64,000 nt of DNA from contig JABFGK010000001.1 in the NCBI GenBank assembly GCA_013112555.1, forward strand, positions 930,001 through 994,000. Direction: 5' to 3'. The notes under the pieces were generated by a model. It saw only the letters and a program-made list of their open reading frames with translations, made no database searches and had not been told where the DNA came from. How positions within the stretch are numbered: the stretch's first letter is position 1; the number at the start of each line of letters is the position of its first letter. Position numbers and translations under genes: made by a program. The stretch is from Planctomycetota bacterium. GTDB taxonomy: Bacteria > Planctomycetota > Phycisphaerae > Phycisphaerales > UBA5793. Shown here piece after piece: positions 44,335 through 54,068 of this stretch.

Positions 44335-45222
44335 GTGACGAAGCCCGCCAGGTACCGACCGACCATCCTGCCATCAGACCGGCATCTGGCCCCACCTGCG
44401 CCGGGTGTCCGCTATGTGCGCCTCTGGAAGGTCGGCACCGTCGTGGCCGATGACAAACTGCGCGACTACGTCGAATGCGTCTTCCACTGGCCGATGATCG
44501 TCGTCGCACTGGCCATCCTCCCGATCCTGCTGACCGAACTGATTGTCCTCCGACCTGCTCACTCGGCCGATCCTGCCGACGGCATGCACGCGGCTGAAAC
44601 CCTCATCCTCGTTTTCGAGTCCGAGTACGGCGTCCCCTATTGGCTGGCCCACCCAAACGTCCGTGAAATTGCCGATCAGGAGGCCGAGCGCCTCATGATC
44701 AACCCCGCGTTGGCAAACCGACTCTCAGAACGCTCTGTCATGCTTATTCAATGGGGGCTGGCAGGCGCCGGATTCATCATCTGGTTCGCCTTCTTCATCG
44801 AGTACATCATCAACAGTGCCATTGCCGAATCGCGGCTCGAGTACGCCAAAAGGAACTGGCTCGACATCGTCATCATTCTGCTCCCGCTCATCAGTTTCCT
44901 GCGCGTGTTGCGACTCGCACGCATGACCCGCCTGGCCCGGACCGGCAGAGCGTTCCGGCTCCGTGGCGTATTGATGAAGATTGCACGGTATATCTTCAGC
45001 GTGATCATCGGACTTGATACCACCGATCGAATCCTCCAGCGCATCGGAGTCCGCGTCTCCTCTGATGAGAAACAGCCGGAGCAGATGACCCGAAACGAAC
45101 TCATGACGGATCTGAAACGGTTACGAAAACGAAACACAGACTGGGACCGCTGGCACGAAGCCCATGAGGACTTCGTGAAAGAACACGGCGGCCCGTGTTA
45201 CCTCGAGCCGCCGCCTGAGTAA
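44335..45222 (+). CDS. Voltage-sensor-like membrane protein without a pore domain
   Basis: 295 residues from a GTG with AAGGAG upstream. Four hydrophobic segments: S1 WPMIVVALAILPILLTEL (about 52-72), S2 IQWGLAGAGFIIWFAFFIEY (about 138-160), S3 NWLDIVIILLPLISFL (about 177-192) and an S4 FLRVLRLARMTRLARTGRAF with Arg at every third position. The Asp in S3 and acidic residues at the end of S2 fit the charge-transfer centre of ion channels. After S4 comes a short amphipathic stretch and a charged cytoplasmic tail; no selectivity-filter motif or S5/S6 pair exists. It could be a proton channel, a regulator, or part of a larger assembly. Confidence 0.75.
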   Translation: MTKPARYRPTILPSDRHLAPPAPGVRYVRLWKVGTVVADDKLRDYVECVFHWPMIVVALAILPILLTELIVLRPAHSADPADGMHAAETLILVFESEYGVPYWLAHPNVREIADQEAERLMINPALANRLSERSVMLIQWGLAGAGFIIWFAFFIEYIINSAIAESRLEYAKRNWLDIVIILLPLISFLRVLRLARMTRLARTGRAFRLRGVLMKIARYIFSVIIGLDTTDRILQRIGVRVSSDEKQPEQMTRNELMTDLKRLRKRNTDWDRWHEAHEDFVKEHGGPCYLEPPPE

Positions 45223-45262
45223 CTTTCTCTTGGAGCGCAACCGGCCGGACCCTGCCGGGGCC

Positions 45263-46282
45263 TTATGCACGACACAAGATGTCCGGCCTCCCGTGCGATG
45301 TCATCGGCCAGTTGTCCGTCCCTGTGATGATCTCACGCGTCGATGAAATAATGGTGTCCTCCGACTTCGTCCCCGTTATACTCGGATTCCAGCCCACCAA
45401 CTGTGACTCCTGCACCGTCCGCTCCTCCGTCGGCGTCGCTTTGAAGTCGCGCGCCTCGTAGCCCATCGGCCCCCCCTGATGATGCTTCGTCCATTCGTTC
45501 GCGAAGCCCGTTTCCTCATACATCCGGACGCCGTCTGCCAGCACCTCACACCAGCGCCGACCCGGTACCGTCCCGGCCCGCAATGCTGCATCCACCCGGC
45601 AGACCGCATCGTGTCGTGCCCGCAATGTGCCCGACAGCGGACCGAAGTGAACGAGCCGAGTGAGACTCACGATCAACCCGTGGCGCTGGGCGCAGATCGC
45701 GGCCATCACACAGCGCTCGATCATCTTCTCCGTTGGGATCGGGTGCCGATACCGGGCAATCCGCTCATCCGACCCGACCAGCATGACCGGGCAGAAGATC
45801 CCACGTTTCCGCAGGCCCCCGACGATCTCGCCGGCCAACTCGTGCTCCCGCATCCCCGACGCCACCGATCGCATCACGCAGCACACAACTTCGGCACTTT
45901 CAGCCCCAAGTGTTCTGGCACGCTCAACTTCCAGATCGGTCAATGAACAGCGCAACTCGGCAATGCAGTCGTCAGGCATGTCACTGGCATACCGGCCCGA
46001 TGGCAGTGGGGGGGCTGCCTCCCACCAATCACGGTCCACCAGGTCCCACTCATCCCCAAACTCCTCGGTGGCCAGGCGCATCGTTTCGATGTTGTCGGTC
46101 AACACAACCTTGCGTTTCGGCGTCCAGACAACTCGCGCCACCCCGGTCTCCTTGCCCGAATCGACGTGCACGTCAGCCCCGTCAGTGACCCACGAAATGT
46201 TGCCACGCCGCTGCAGAACGACCCCCTCGACATGGTGGGCTTCGCACCATGCTGCGAGTCGTTCATCCTTGATTGCTGCCAT
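45263..46282 (-). CDS. M24 (creatinase/Xaa-Pro peptidase)-like protein
   Basis: 339 residues. N-terminal creatinase-like domain (GVVLQRRGNISWVTDGADVHVD) and a C-terminal pita-bread-like half: SLTDLEVERARTLGAESAEVV, MREHELAGEIVGGLRKRGI, and VHFGPLSGTLRARHD. The M24 metal site normally has two Asp, one His and two Glu; here HHQGGPMGYEARDF keeps one His, but the Asp pair is not evident, so it may be inactive. The C-terminus (WNPSITGTKSEDTIISS) is family-like. Cytoplasmic; no partner genes. Confidence 0.72.
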   Translation of the reverse strand: MAAIKDERLAAWCEAHHVEGVVLQRRGNISWVTDGADVHVDSGKETGVARVVWTPKRKVVLTDNIETMRLATEEFGDEWDLVDRDWWEAAPPLPSGRYASDMPDDCIAELRCSLTDLEVERARTLGAESAEVVCCVMRSVASGMREHELAGEIVGGLRKRGIFCPVMLVGSDERIARYRHPIPTEKMIERCVMAAICAQRHGLIVSLTRLVHFGPLSGTLRARHDAVCRVDAALRAGTVPGRRWCEVLADGVRMYEETGFANEWTKHHQGGPMGYEARDFKATPTEERTVQESQLVGWNPSITGTKSEDTIISSTREIITGTDNWPMTSHGRPDILCRA

Positions 46283-46487
46283 CGGATCACCTCGCTTCTA
46301 TCCAGACCCCCTGATCATCTTTGACTCTATTCCAGACGCCTGAGCCGGACTCCGGGAATCTGACCCTCAGAGCCGATTCAACGCGATTGAATCCGCCGTA
46401 CTGCGTACGCTTTCACCGAGCCATTCGTCGACCGGCGACGCGTGGAGGTGCATTCTCGTTCCTCATCTGACCTGGAGGGTTGGAAGA

Positions 46488-48977
46488 ATGAATGGCCGGA
46501 TTGCTGTCTCTTGCATGCGCTCATCGGGGCGCGACCGCACTGCCCGTCCGGGCTTTGCACACCTGTCACATCTGGTGTCCTGCATCACGATGGTCATCGC
46601 TTTCGTGTCGTCACCTGCGATCGCCGGCATCCAGCGCCATGCAACCGTGACCTGGCGAACCGTGGACTCACAGGGCACCGTTGAGTTTGCGGTCACCGCT
46701 GCCTTTGAAAACGTATGGGGCGTTCAGGTCGGTGACTACTTTGCGGAATCACTCGGCGACACCGGGTTCGACTTCGGCGACGGGCAGTCGGCCCACTCCG
46801 GGGACTGGCATGCCATACAACTGATCGACAATGACTCCATCGTCCTGGCTCGACTCGATCCCGGCCGCGACGGTGATGATCTCATCTACCATACCTATCA
46901 AGACGCCGGGCCCTTCCAGGCGAGCATGCTCTCGTGCTGCCGGTTCGATCTGCCGGACCATATTAATAATCCCGACGGCGCCTTCCAGGCACTGACGGTC
47001 GTCACTCCGGCATTCTCCGACAGCGAGCACAACGCGTCACCGATCACCGCACTGCCGATTACACTCATCTTCATACAGGAGCGGGAAAACACCTTCTACA
47101 TTCCCGCAGTCGATCCGGACAACGACACGCTGACATACCGACTCGCCACCGACGTCGAGGCCTCGGGCGAAGTTGGCGGCTTTGCCCAGCCCGGCCTGCC
47201 GCATGCACCAAACGCGTTGACGGTCGATCCCACGACCGGCCTGATTACCTGGGATACCACCGGGGCCACACTCAACCAGTTCCAGGAACGACAGACCCAC
47301 TACTCCTGCCAGATCATCATCGAGGATGGCCACACGCAGACTCCCGTCGATCTGACGATTCTGCTGGCCCGACCCGACATCTTCTTCTACCCGGAATTCG
47401 GGTACCCGCCGACCCCGGAGCATGAATCAATCCTCCCGGTCGTCGAGGGGGCCACCGTCCGCTTCGTCGTCCAGGCCCGCGATCGAAACTACGGCGATAC
47501 CGTCACCCTTGACGTCATCGGGCTCCCCGACGGGGCCGTCTTCGAATCCGAGCCGGCCAACCCGGTCTTCGGGCGCGTCATCTGGACGCCGACCGCAGAC
47601 GACATCGGAATCCACCGGATGGTGCTTACTGCCTCAGACGGCGTGTCCCTCGATACGACGGCCGTCTCCATTGAAGTCCAACCGTTTATACCGCTCCCCT
47701 TCTATACCATCACTGATCTCGGCACACTCGGGGGCCTTCAAAGCGCTGCCTCTGCCATCAATGACATCGGCACGACTGCCGGGATGAGTACCGACGCCGA
47801 GGCCACGCAGCATGCAGTCATCTGGGACAGTCTCGATGCGACCATACTCGAACAACCCGAATGGGCCGTGTCATCAAACGCCTCCGGCCTGAACATACTC
47901 GGCAGCGTATGCGGCACCGCCGTCGATCATCGCGACTACTCAGAGGGTTTCGTGTGGAGTGACAGCACCCTGTCACTCCTGAAGCCGCCCTTAGCGCAGT
48001 ACGTCAGTTCGGCCGCAGGCCTGAACAACTGGAATGAAGTCGTCGGGACAGTCACATCATTCGACGGGAACGTACAGCGGGCCTTCATGTGGGCCGACGG
48101 CACATGGACCCACCTCCGTCCTGCACCCGGACACACCCGGTCATCGGCCGCTGCCAACAATGATGCCGGGTTTGTCGTCGGGCGATCATGGAATGCCGGC
48201 TCGGGAACCGGCTTTGCTTACCTCTGGGATTCCCTGGCCGGCACCGGAAAATCCCTCGGCCGACTGAGCGGTCTCAGCGCTCGGGCCCTGGCAATCAACA
48301 ATGTCGGTGAGGTGGCCGGTGCATCACTCGTGTCCGGAAACGTCAACGAACACGCGTTTCTGTGGACTCGAAAAAACGGCATGACCGACCTCGGGACACT
48401 CGGCGGCGAGCAGAGTGTGGCCAACGGCATCAACGACCGAACCATGATCGTCGGGTCCTCCGATACCGCCCCCGGGCCCGATGAGCGCTGGCATGCCACC
48501 CTGTGGGCCGACGGCCGAATCTACGATCTTAATGATTTCATTGCACCCGGCGATTGCTGGACCCTGCAGGCTGCAACCGACATTAACAACACCGGCATCA
48601 TCGCCGGCATCGCACTGCTCCCGGACGAACAGACCCATGCCGTCATGCTTACCCCGGTCAGTCTCATGCTTGATGCACTGAGGCCGAGCCTTGCTGATGA
48701 CAACAACGTCCTGTCATTCACCGGGGCTGCTGCAAATTCGATTGTGTACGTCATTCAGGGGAAGGACTGCGGCTCTACACCGGTACGAGGCTGTCCCGGC
48801 CTGACCGTTGATATGACATCCATCGGCACGCTCGGGGGGGTACTCGCCTCCCCCGATGGGTACGGGTCCTACACCTTTACCGCTGCGAGTTGGTATCGAG
48901 GCGCGACCTACCTCTATCAACTCTATGAGCCGGCCACCTGCCGCGTCAGCAATGTCATTCGGACGACCTTCTATTAA
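46488..48977 (+). CDS. Secreted HAF-repeat protein with Ig/cadherin-like domains
   Basis: 829 residues with a long signal region (hydrophobic CITMVIAFVSSPAIAG, residues 32-47). Residues 50-190 are a beta domain with Asp-rich turns. Residues 195-390 hold two Ig/cadherin-like modules (NTFYIPAVDPDNDTLTYRL; GATVRFVVQARDRNYGDTVT) with the D-x-D-ND turns of putative Ig domains. HAF repeats follow from 395 to 700: ITDLGTLGGLQSAASAIND, HAFLWTRKNGMTDLGTLGG, among others. The end (GATYLYQLYEPATCRVSNVI) is the C-terminal beta domain seen in the 18004 protein. Probably extracellular and structural. Confidence 0.8.
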   Translation: MNGRIAVSCMRSSGRDRTARPGFAHLSHLVSCITMVIAFVSSPAIAGIQRHATVTWRTVDSQGTVEFAVTAAFENVWGVQVGDYFAESLGDTGFDFGDGQSAHSGDWHAIQLIDNDSIVLARLDPGRDGDDLIYHTYQDAGPFQASMLSCCRFDLPDHINNPDGAFQALTVVTPAFSDSEHNASPITALPITLIFIQERENTFYIPAVDPDNDTLTYRLATDVEASGEVGGFAQPGLPHAPNALTVDPTTGLITWDTTGATLNQFQERQTHYSCQIIIEDGHTQTPVDLTILLARPDIFFYPEFGYPPTPEHESILPVVEGATVRFVVQARDRNYGDTVTLDVIGLPDGAVFESEPANPVFGRVIWTPTADDIGIHRMVLTASDGVSLDTTAVSIEVQPFIPLPFYTITDLGTLGGLQSAASAINDIGTTAGMSTDAEATQHAVIWDSLDATILEQPEWAVSSNASGLNILGSVCGTAVDHRDYSEGFVWSDSTLSLLKPPLAQYVSSAAGLNNWNEVVGTVTSFDGNVQRAFMWADGTWTHLRPAPGHTRSSAAANNDAGFVVGRSWNAGSGTGFAYLWDSLAGTGKSLGRLSGLSARALAINNVGEVAGASLVSGNVNEHAFLWTRKNGMTDLGTLGGEQSVANGINDRTMIVGSSDTAPGPDERWHATLWADGRIYDLNDFIAPGDCWTLQAATDINNTGIIAGIALLPDEQTHAVMLTPVSLMLDALRPSLADDNNVLSFTGAAANSIVYVIQGKDCGSTPVRGCPGLTVDMTSIGTLGGVLASPDGYGSYTFTAASWYRGATYLYQLYEPATCRVSNVIRTTFY

Positions 48978-49006
48978 CATACCCGCAGCGGTGCCCGATC
49001 AGGGCT

Positions 49007-49669
49007 CTACGCCTCGGCCAGCCCTTCGCGGATCGCATAGCGCGCCAACTCAACGCGATCGTGAATGTCGAGTTTCGTCATGATGTTGGCACTGTGGTTC
49101 TCGACCGTCTTCGTGCTGATGTGCATCGTGCGGGCAATGTCTTTCTTCGGCAACCCGCGCGCGATATACCGGAGCACCTCGATCTCACGCGGCGTGAGCG
49201 TTGAAGCCCGCGTCGGCCCCTTCCCTTCTCGGGCCAGAAAAACGCCGCCATGCCCCATCACGAGCCGCGACCGAATCTCCTCCGAGTAACACGACCCGCC
49301 GGCTGCGACCTCACGAATCGCAGACACGACACGCTCCGGCGGCTCACTCTTGGTAATGTACCCGCGTGCCTGGACTGCCAGTGCCTGCTCAATGTAATGA
49401 TCATGGAAAAACGCGCTGAGAAAAACGATCCGCGTTGACGGGCAGGTCGCCATGATCCGACGGGCTGCGTCGAAGCAGATGATCCCCGGCATGTCAATGT
49501 CCATCAGCAGAACATCAGGCCTCAGATCCGTACTCAGTAACGTGGCCTCTTCGGCGTCTTTGGCACACCCCACAACCTCGATATCCTCCACCTTGGACAA
49601 GTGCTCGGCCAGCGCATCGCGCACCAGAGCATGATCGTCCACCAGAAGAACTCGGATTGGAGCACTCAT
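49007..49669 (-). CDS. NarL/LuxR-family response regulator
   Basis: 220 residues. Receiver domain 1-125: VLLVDDHALVRDAL (acidic pair), VLLMDIDMPGI (phospho-acceptor Asp near 57), FLSAFF (Ser/Thr switch) and GYITKSEPPERV (Lys). Linker, then a LuxR helix-turn-helix at 150-215: LTPREIEVLRYIARGLPKKDIARTMHIS, with TKTVENHSANIMTKLDIHDR as the recognition helix. Its ATG overlaps the stop of the histidine kinase gene by 4 bases, so the pair is co-translated and most likely a cognate two-component system. Confidence 0.94.
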   Translation of the reverse strand: MSAPIRVLLVDDHALVRDALAEHLSKVEDIEVVGCAKDAEEATLLSTDLRPDVLLMDIDMPGIICFDAARRIMATCPSTRIVFLSAFFHDHYIEQALAVQARGYITKSEPPERVVSAIREVAAGGSCYSEEIRSRLVMGHGGVFLAREGKGPTRASTLTPREIEVLRYIARGLPKKDIARTMHISTKTVENHSANIMTKLDIHDRVELARYAIREGLAEA

Positions 49670-52497
49670 GAGTCGTCCCTCATTTCAGAGTCGTTGTTTG
49701 GAGGTTGGTCTTGCACCTGTGCCACTGCCCGTGCAGTCGCATCGATCAGGTCTGAAGGTCGGAACGGGCGCGGTATCGTCACCGCCCGCTCCAGTGCCGC
49801 TGCCGATTCGGCCGGACTGCCCGACTCATCCTGTCTCCCTCCCCCCGTCCCCGTGCGGTGCTTCCCATCAGCCAACACAAGCGTCGGAATGTACTGCTGC
49901 AGGCACGTAATGTGCCGGGTCAGCGTCGGGTTCGCCCAGATCCACGATTCGTCAACCACGACGATCGGCGCGCTCGCCCCGCTATGGGCCAGCAGCGACG
50001 CCCCATCAAGCAGATCGCTCGCCTGCGACAGATCGTGAATACAGCGAACAACCAGACCCGCAGCACGCAGCTCACCGGCCACGATCGACGTACTGAGCGT
50101 GTCGTCCGCCAGCAGGTGAACCGTCCGGCCCAGGCCGACCAATGCACCGGTTGCTGCTGCCCCATCCTGCTCGACCGCCTCCGGGCTTCCTGGGCCCTGC
50201 TTGCTGCCGCGATAGCACGGAAACGCCAGGAAAAACTCAGTCCCCACATCGGGCGTGGAGGCGACGCGGATCGTCCCCCCATGGTCTTGCACAATCCCGT
50301 GCACTACTGCCAGCCCCAACCCAGTACCCATGTCCGGCGACTTCGTCGTAAAGAACGGGTCGAAAATCCGCTTGCTGACGTCCTCTTCCATCCCCGACCC
50401 GGTATCTCGAACCACCAGACGGATCAGACCGTTCTCCGTACTCTTCGACGCTACTTCCTCAGCCGAAAGCGTGACCGTCCCCTGCCGGCTGATCGCATCA
50501 CGCGCGTTGATCGCCAGATTCAGAATCACCTGCTTGATCTGGTTCTGATCGCCCAGGATCCACAGCCCGTGCCCGTCTGCGCAGGACACTTCCTCTCGAA
50601 CCTCAATGCGGCTCGGTAGCACATGCCGGAGAAACCGAACCGACTCGGCGATCAACACTGCCAGATCAAACGGCCTTTTACTGGCCGGTGCCTTCTGACA
50701 GAACGTCAGCAGCGACTTGATAATCCCGTCGGCTTGCGCGGCTGCCTGCTCCACCAACTCAAGGGAACGTACTGCTGGATGATCCGGTGCCATCGTCCGC
50801 TTTGCCAGGCTCGTATACCCCGAAATCGCCGTCAGCAGATTCTTGAAATCGTGTGCCATCCCGCCGGCCAACGTACCCACGGCCTCCAACTTCTGAGCCT
50901 GACGCAACTGCTCATCACGCTGCGACAACTCGCTCTCTGCCCGCTCCCGATCTGTCCGAATCCGCAATGCCGACAAGGCATACGCCAACTCGTCGGCCAG
51001 CCGAGTCAACACCTCCGCTTCGCGCGGCCCGAACGCATGAGGCTCAAAGGCACACACGCACAGCACCCCAGCCTTCTCGCTGCCGTGCTGCAACGGCAGC
51101 GCAATCATCGCCCGATACCGAAGATTGTTCCCGTGCTCTTGCAAATACTCACAGTCGGATTCAACCGTCACATCCTGTACTATCTGTTCGGCGCCTGTGG
51201 CGTAACTTCGCAACGCATGACGTGAAGTCGCCAGACACGAGCCGCTGATCACATCCACATCATGACACAGGCCGCCTGTCGGGCAGGGAATCTCCTGCTG
51301 CGGGCCGAGCATCGCCATCGACGATATGTAACAGGCGCGGGTCTGCAGAGAGTCCGCCCCACGCTGCAGCACCGGGAGATGCTCCGGTGATGAGGGGACC
51401 GGTGCCGCAACCGACGGCTGGCCCAGCCCGATCCACGCACTGTGATAGTTTCCTTCAGTGACAATTGAACGGCACACCGTCTCGACCAGTTCATCCTCCT
51501 GCTCGGCGTGAACAATCGTCCGGTTGACCTCGCTCAGGGTCCGCAGTGCCCGATTCGTTCGCATCTGCACATCTTCAGCACAGCGGCGCTCCAACTCAGC
51601 CGAGGCACGGGCAGCCGTGATGCTCAGCATTGCCTCAACCATCATCCTGGACCGCAGCGGATTGCGACCCACCACGGCAATGATGCCCGTCGTCCTTCCC
51701 CCTGAGTCCTGCAACGGGATACCCACGTAACTTTCTGCACCGAGCTCATCCAGCAATGCATCACCGGGAAACAGAGATCGAATCCCGCTCTCATGAATGC
51801 AGAACGCCCGTGCCACCACGTCCGAGCACGGCTTGCCGTCCAGATCAAACTCAAAGTTGTCAACAAACTGCCCGTCCCGATACACTGCAATCGTGCGTAC
51901 CCGCCGCAGGTCAGGCCGAATCAACTCCCCGATGAACGCGTACTCCATCTCGAGCGCCTCGGCCAGCGCCGTCACGAGCGTGCGGAAGAACGTGTCCCCG
52001 ATACTGGCCGACACCGTCATCGTCAGGCGACGCAGCGTCTGCTCCACACGACGCTCTTCATTGATGTCGATCCCGGTGCTGATCACCCATTGCACGTCGC
52101 CCTGCTCATTACTGACAGCCCGGCTGTGCCAACTGTACAGGTGATCCTCACCCAGATTGTCACGCAGAAAGGCCGGCCGACGATCGCTCTGCCGACCGGC
52201 AAGGATCGACTCGAAACCCATGCGGGCGGCCTCAATGTCCTCGGGCCTGGCCAAGACCTCCCAGAATAGCCGATTGACCATCTCGGCTTGTGTGTACCCG
52301 CCGGCCTGCAGTGCAGCCTGATTCACGCGCACAATCCGCCCCTGTGCATCCAAGACGAGCACAATCGACGGAATCATGTCAAAAAACTGGGACAGGGAAT
52401 CGCTCGGCGAAGCATCGGAATTGACAGATTCGGACGGAATCAGACTCTCGGACTCCGTTCGGACGCCCTCGTCAGAGGATGGTCGCTGCTCGCCCAC
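49666..52497 (-). CDS. Cytoplasmic PAS-GAF hybrid sensor histidine kinase
   Basis: 943 residues from a GTG. PAS domain at about 35-150 (FFDMIPSIVLVLDAQGRIVRVN), GAF domain at about 160-335 and a second at about 345-540. The H box LEAVGTLAGGMAHDFKNLL (about residue 575) holds the phosphorylated His. ATPase: N box LAINARDAI, G boxes DTGSGM and TGLGLAVVHGIV. A C-terminal receiver-like module (820-930) has VVVDES where the phospho-acceptor Asp should lie but lacks a clear acidic pair. No membrane segment, so it senses a cytoplasmic signal. Partner of the response regulator 49007-49669. Confidence 0.92.
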   Translation of the reverse strand: MGEQRPSSDEGVRTESESLIPSESVNSDASPSDSLSQFFDMIPSIVLVLDAQGRIVRVNQAALQAGGYTQAEMVNRLFWEVLARPEDIEAARMGFESILAGRQSDRRPAFLRDNLGEDHLYSWHSRAVSNEQGDVQWVISTGIDINEERRVEQTLRRLTMTVSASIGDTFFRTLVTALAEALEMEYAFIGELIRPDLRRVRTIAVYRDGQFVDNFEFDLDGKPCSDVVARAFCIHESGIRSLFPGDALLDELGAESYVGIPLQDSGGRTTGIIAVVGRNPLRSRMMVEAMLSITAARASAELERRCAEDVQMRTNRALRTLSEVNRTIVHAEQEDELVETVCRSIVTEGNYHSAWIGLGQPSVAAPVPSSPEHLPVLQRGADSLQTRACYISSMAMLGPQQEIPCPTGGLCHDVDVISGSCLATSRHALRSYATGAEQIVQDVTVESDCEYLQEHGNNLRYRAMIALPLQHGSEKAGVLCVCAFEPHAFGPREAEVLTRLADELAYALSALRIRTDRERAESELSQRDEQLRQAQKLEAVGTLAGGMAHDFKNLLTAISGYTSLAKRTMAPDHPAVRSLELVEQAAAQADGIIKSLLTFCQKAPASKRPFDLAVLIAESVRFLRHVLPSRIEVREEVSCADGHGLWILGDQNQIKQVILNLAINARDAISRQGTVTLSAEEVASKSTENGLIRLVVRDTGSGMEEDVSKRIFDPFFTTKSPDMGTGLGLAVVHGIVQDHGGTIRVASTPDVGTEFFLAFPCYRGSKQGPGSPEAVEQDGAAATGALVGLGRTVHLLADDTLSTSIVAGELRAAGLVVRCIHDLSQASDLLDGASLLAHSGASAPIVVVDESWIWANPTLTRHITCLQQYIPTLVLADGKHRTGTGGGRQDESGSPAESAAALERAVTIPRPFRPSDLIDATARAVAQVQDQPPNNDSEMRDDS

Positions 52498-53020
52498 GCG
52501 GTCCCTTCACCGGCACTGCTCGGCCCACTACCCCGACTTACCGCTGCTCACAACTCTCGATCCTGATCGGGCACAACTGTCGTGCCGGTCATTTCATCTA
52601 CAGGATGAACAAGACTCACTCCATTGAATGCACCAGACACGCTAAGGATACTCGGGTCTGTTCCTGAACTCGACTTGATAGTCGCATATTCCTGCAAGCC
52701 GATCAGCGTCTCCTCCTCCCCTCCGAGGGTGGCACGGCTCCGATGAGTCGCGACAGCGGCGAAGCCGACCCGTGTGTGGCCCATATTCCTCCCCCTCCCA
52801 CACGGACGAGGGGCCTTCAAGGGCCGGTTCTCAGTACCGCAGTGCCGCCTTCATCACACACCGCACAACCCCACCTCACCGGGAGACTTCTCGCCACCTG
52901 CCGCTTGACAGACCCATCAGCGCGGGTATATTGACCGCGATCGCCGGCGGCGTATCCTTCCCGCCGGCAAATGGATCCGCCGACCACGACAGGCGATCCT
53001 GACAACGAGATTGCCCTATT
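52498..53020. other. Gene-free interval, 523 bases
   Basis: Holds the promoter of the histidine kinase operon on the minus strand and the leader of tRNA-Asp on the plus strand. No coding frame with family-like sequence was found. Confidence 0.5.
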
Positions 53021-53094
<74 letters not shown>

Positions 53095-53266
53095 TTCACA
53101 CACAAGCCCTTGCGAAAGCAGGGCTTGTTTGCTTTTTCGGTCCTGCTGCGAGTCAAAAAGAGACATCCTGCATTCACTCGCACACTCACACGGAGGCTGC
53201 AGACCGCATCAAACAGCCGTCACACGTGATGGCGCTGGGCTGGCACCTGACTCAGCGACAGATGCG

Positions 53267-53896
53267 ATGAGATACAATGCGATCATGCAGGAGCGTTCCG
53301 CCAACACCAGACGTCACCCTCAACAGATGAGTCCACTCCAGATGGCCATCTTCGTCACCGTGTGTGTCGTCGGGCTGTTCGCGGTAGCCATCCTCCTGAC
53401 GGCAGGGGGGTTGTACTTCGTGACGGGAGTCCTGCTTCGGCCGAATGTGCGTTGCATGTACTATGCCGACATGATGCTGAGCGGCTCGATCAAGGACTCG
53501 CAGGCATCCTTTTCCCACCTGGGAGCAGGTTCGGCCGCTCAACCATTGCAGCAGCAGCCTCTCGACCTCGAGGTCAGATTGGCCGATGGTTCTGTGCTGA
53601 GCACCGATCAGGTTACATTGGCGATGCTGACCGCGCACCCAGAAGCGGTCGTGGAATCGAATGTAAAATACGGATTGAAAGCGATCACTCGGGTCACACT
53701 TCCAGGAGCAGCATTCAGCTTCGAAAGCGAGTCTCTGCTGCGCTTATCCTTGAGTGACAGATCGACCGGACCGGACCCCGGAATCGCAATCCGCTCTGCC
53801 GGCTCTTCACAGTGGATCGAACTCCCGATGTCACAGCAGCAGGTGATCTCAATGTTCGGCCCGCCACTTCGAATCAAAGATAGCTTCGTCGAGTAG
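53267..53896 (+). CDS. Single-pass membrane protein of unknown function
   Basis: 209 residues from the ATG at 53267 (or 203 from 53285). Residues 27-55 (IFVTVCVVGLFAVAILLTAGG) form one membrane helix; the short N-terminus is basic and the 155-residue C-terminal part, presumably periplasmic, is polar with Gln-rich and Ser-rich stretches and a few beta strands. No motif recognised. It lies 172 bases upstream of the transglutaminase-MoxR-DUF58 operon on the same strand and may belong to it. Confidence 0.6.
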   Translation: MRYNAIMQERSANTRRHPQQMSPLQMAIFVTVCVVGLFAVAILLTAGGLYFVTGVLLRPNVRCMYYADMMLSGSIKDSQASFSHLGAGSAAQPLQQQPLDLEVRLADGSVLSTDQVTLAMLTAHPEAVVESNVKYGLKAITRVTLPGAAFSFESESLLRLSLSDRSTGPDPGIAIRSAGSSQWIELPMSQQQVISMFGPPLRIKDSFVE

Positions 53897-54068
53897 CCGC
53901 TCCGATCACACACACACTGGTCGCTCCGTACACACATCCCAAACGATACTCCAACCGAATCGTGCCAACGTCGCATCTGCGTCGAGACAGCAGGTGCGCA
54001 AATGCCTTGCCCTCTCATATCCATGGGCGACCCTATAATCGGGACACCGTTGTCACTGGAGCACCCTG

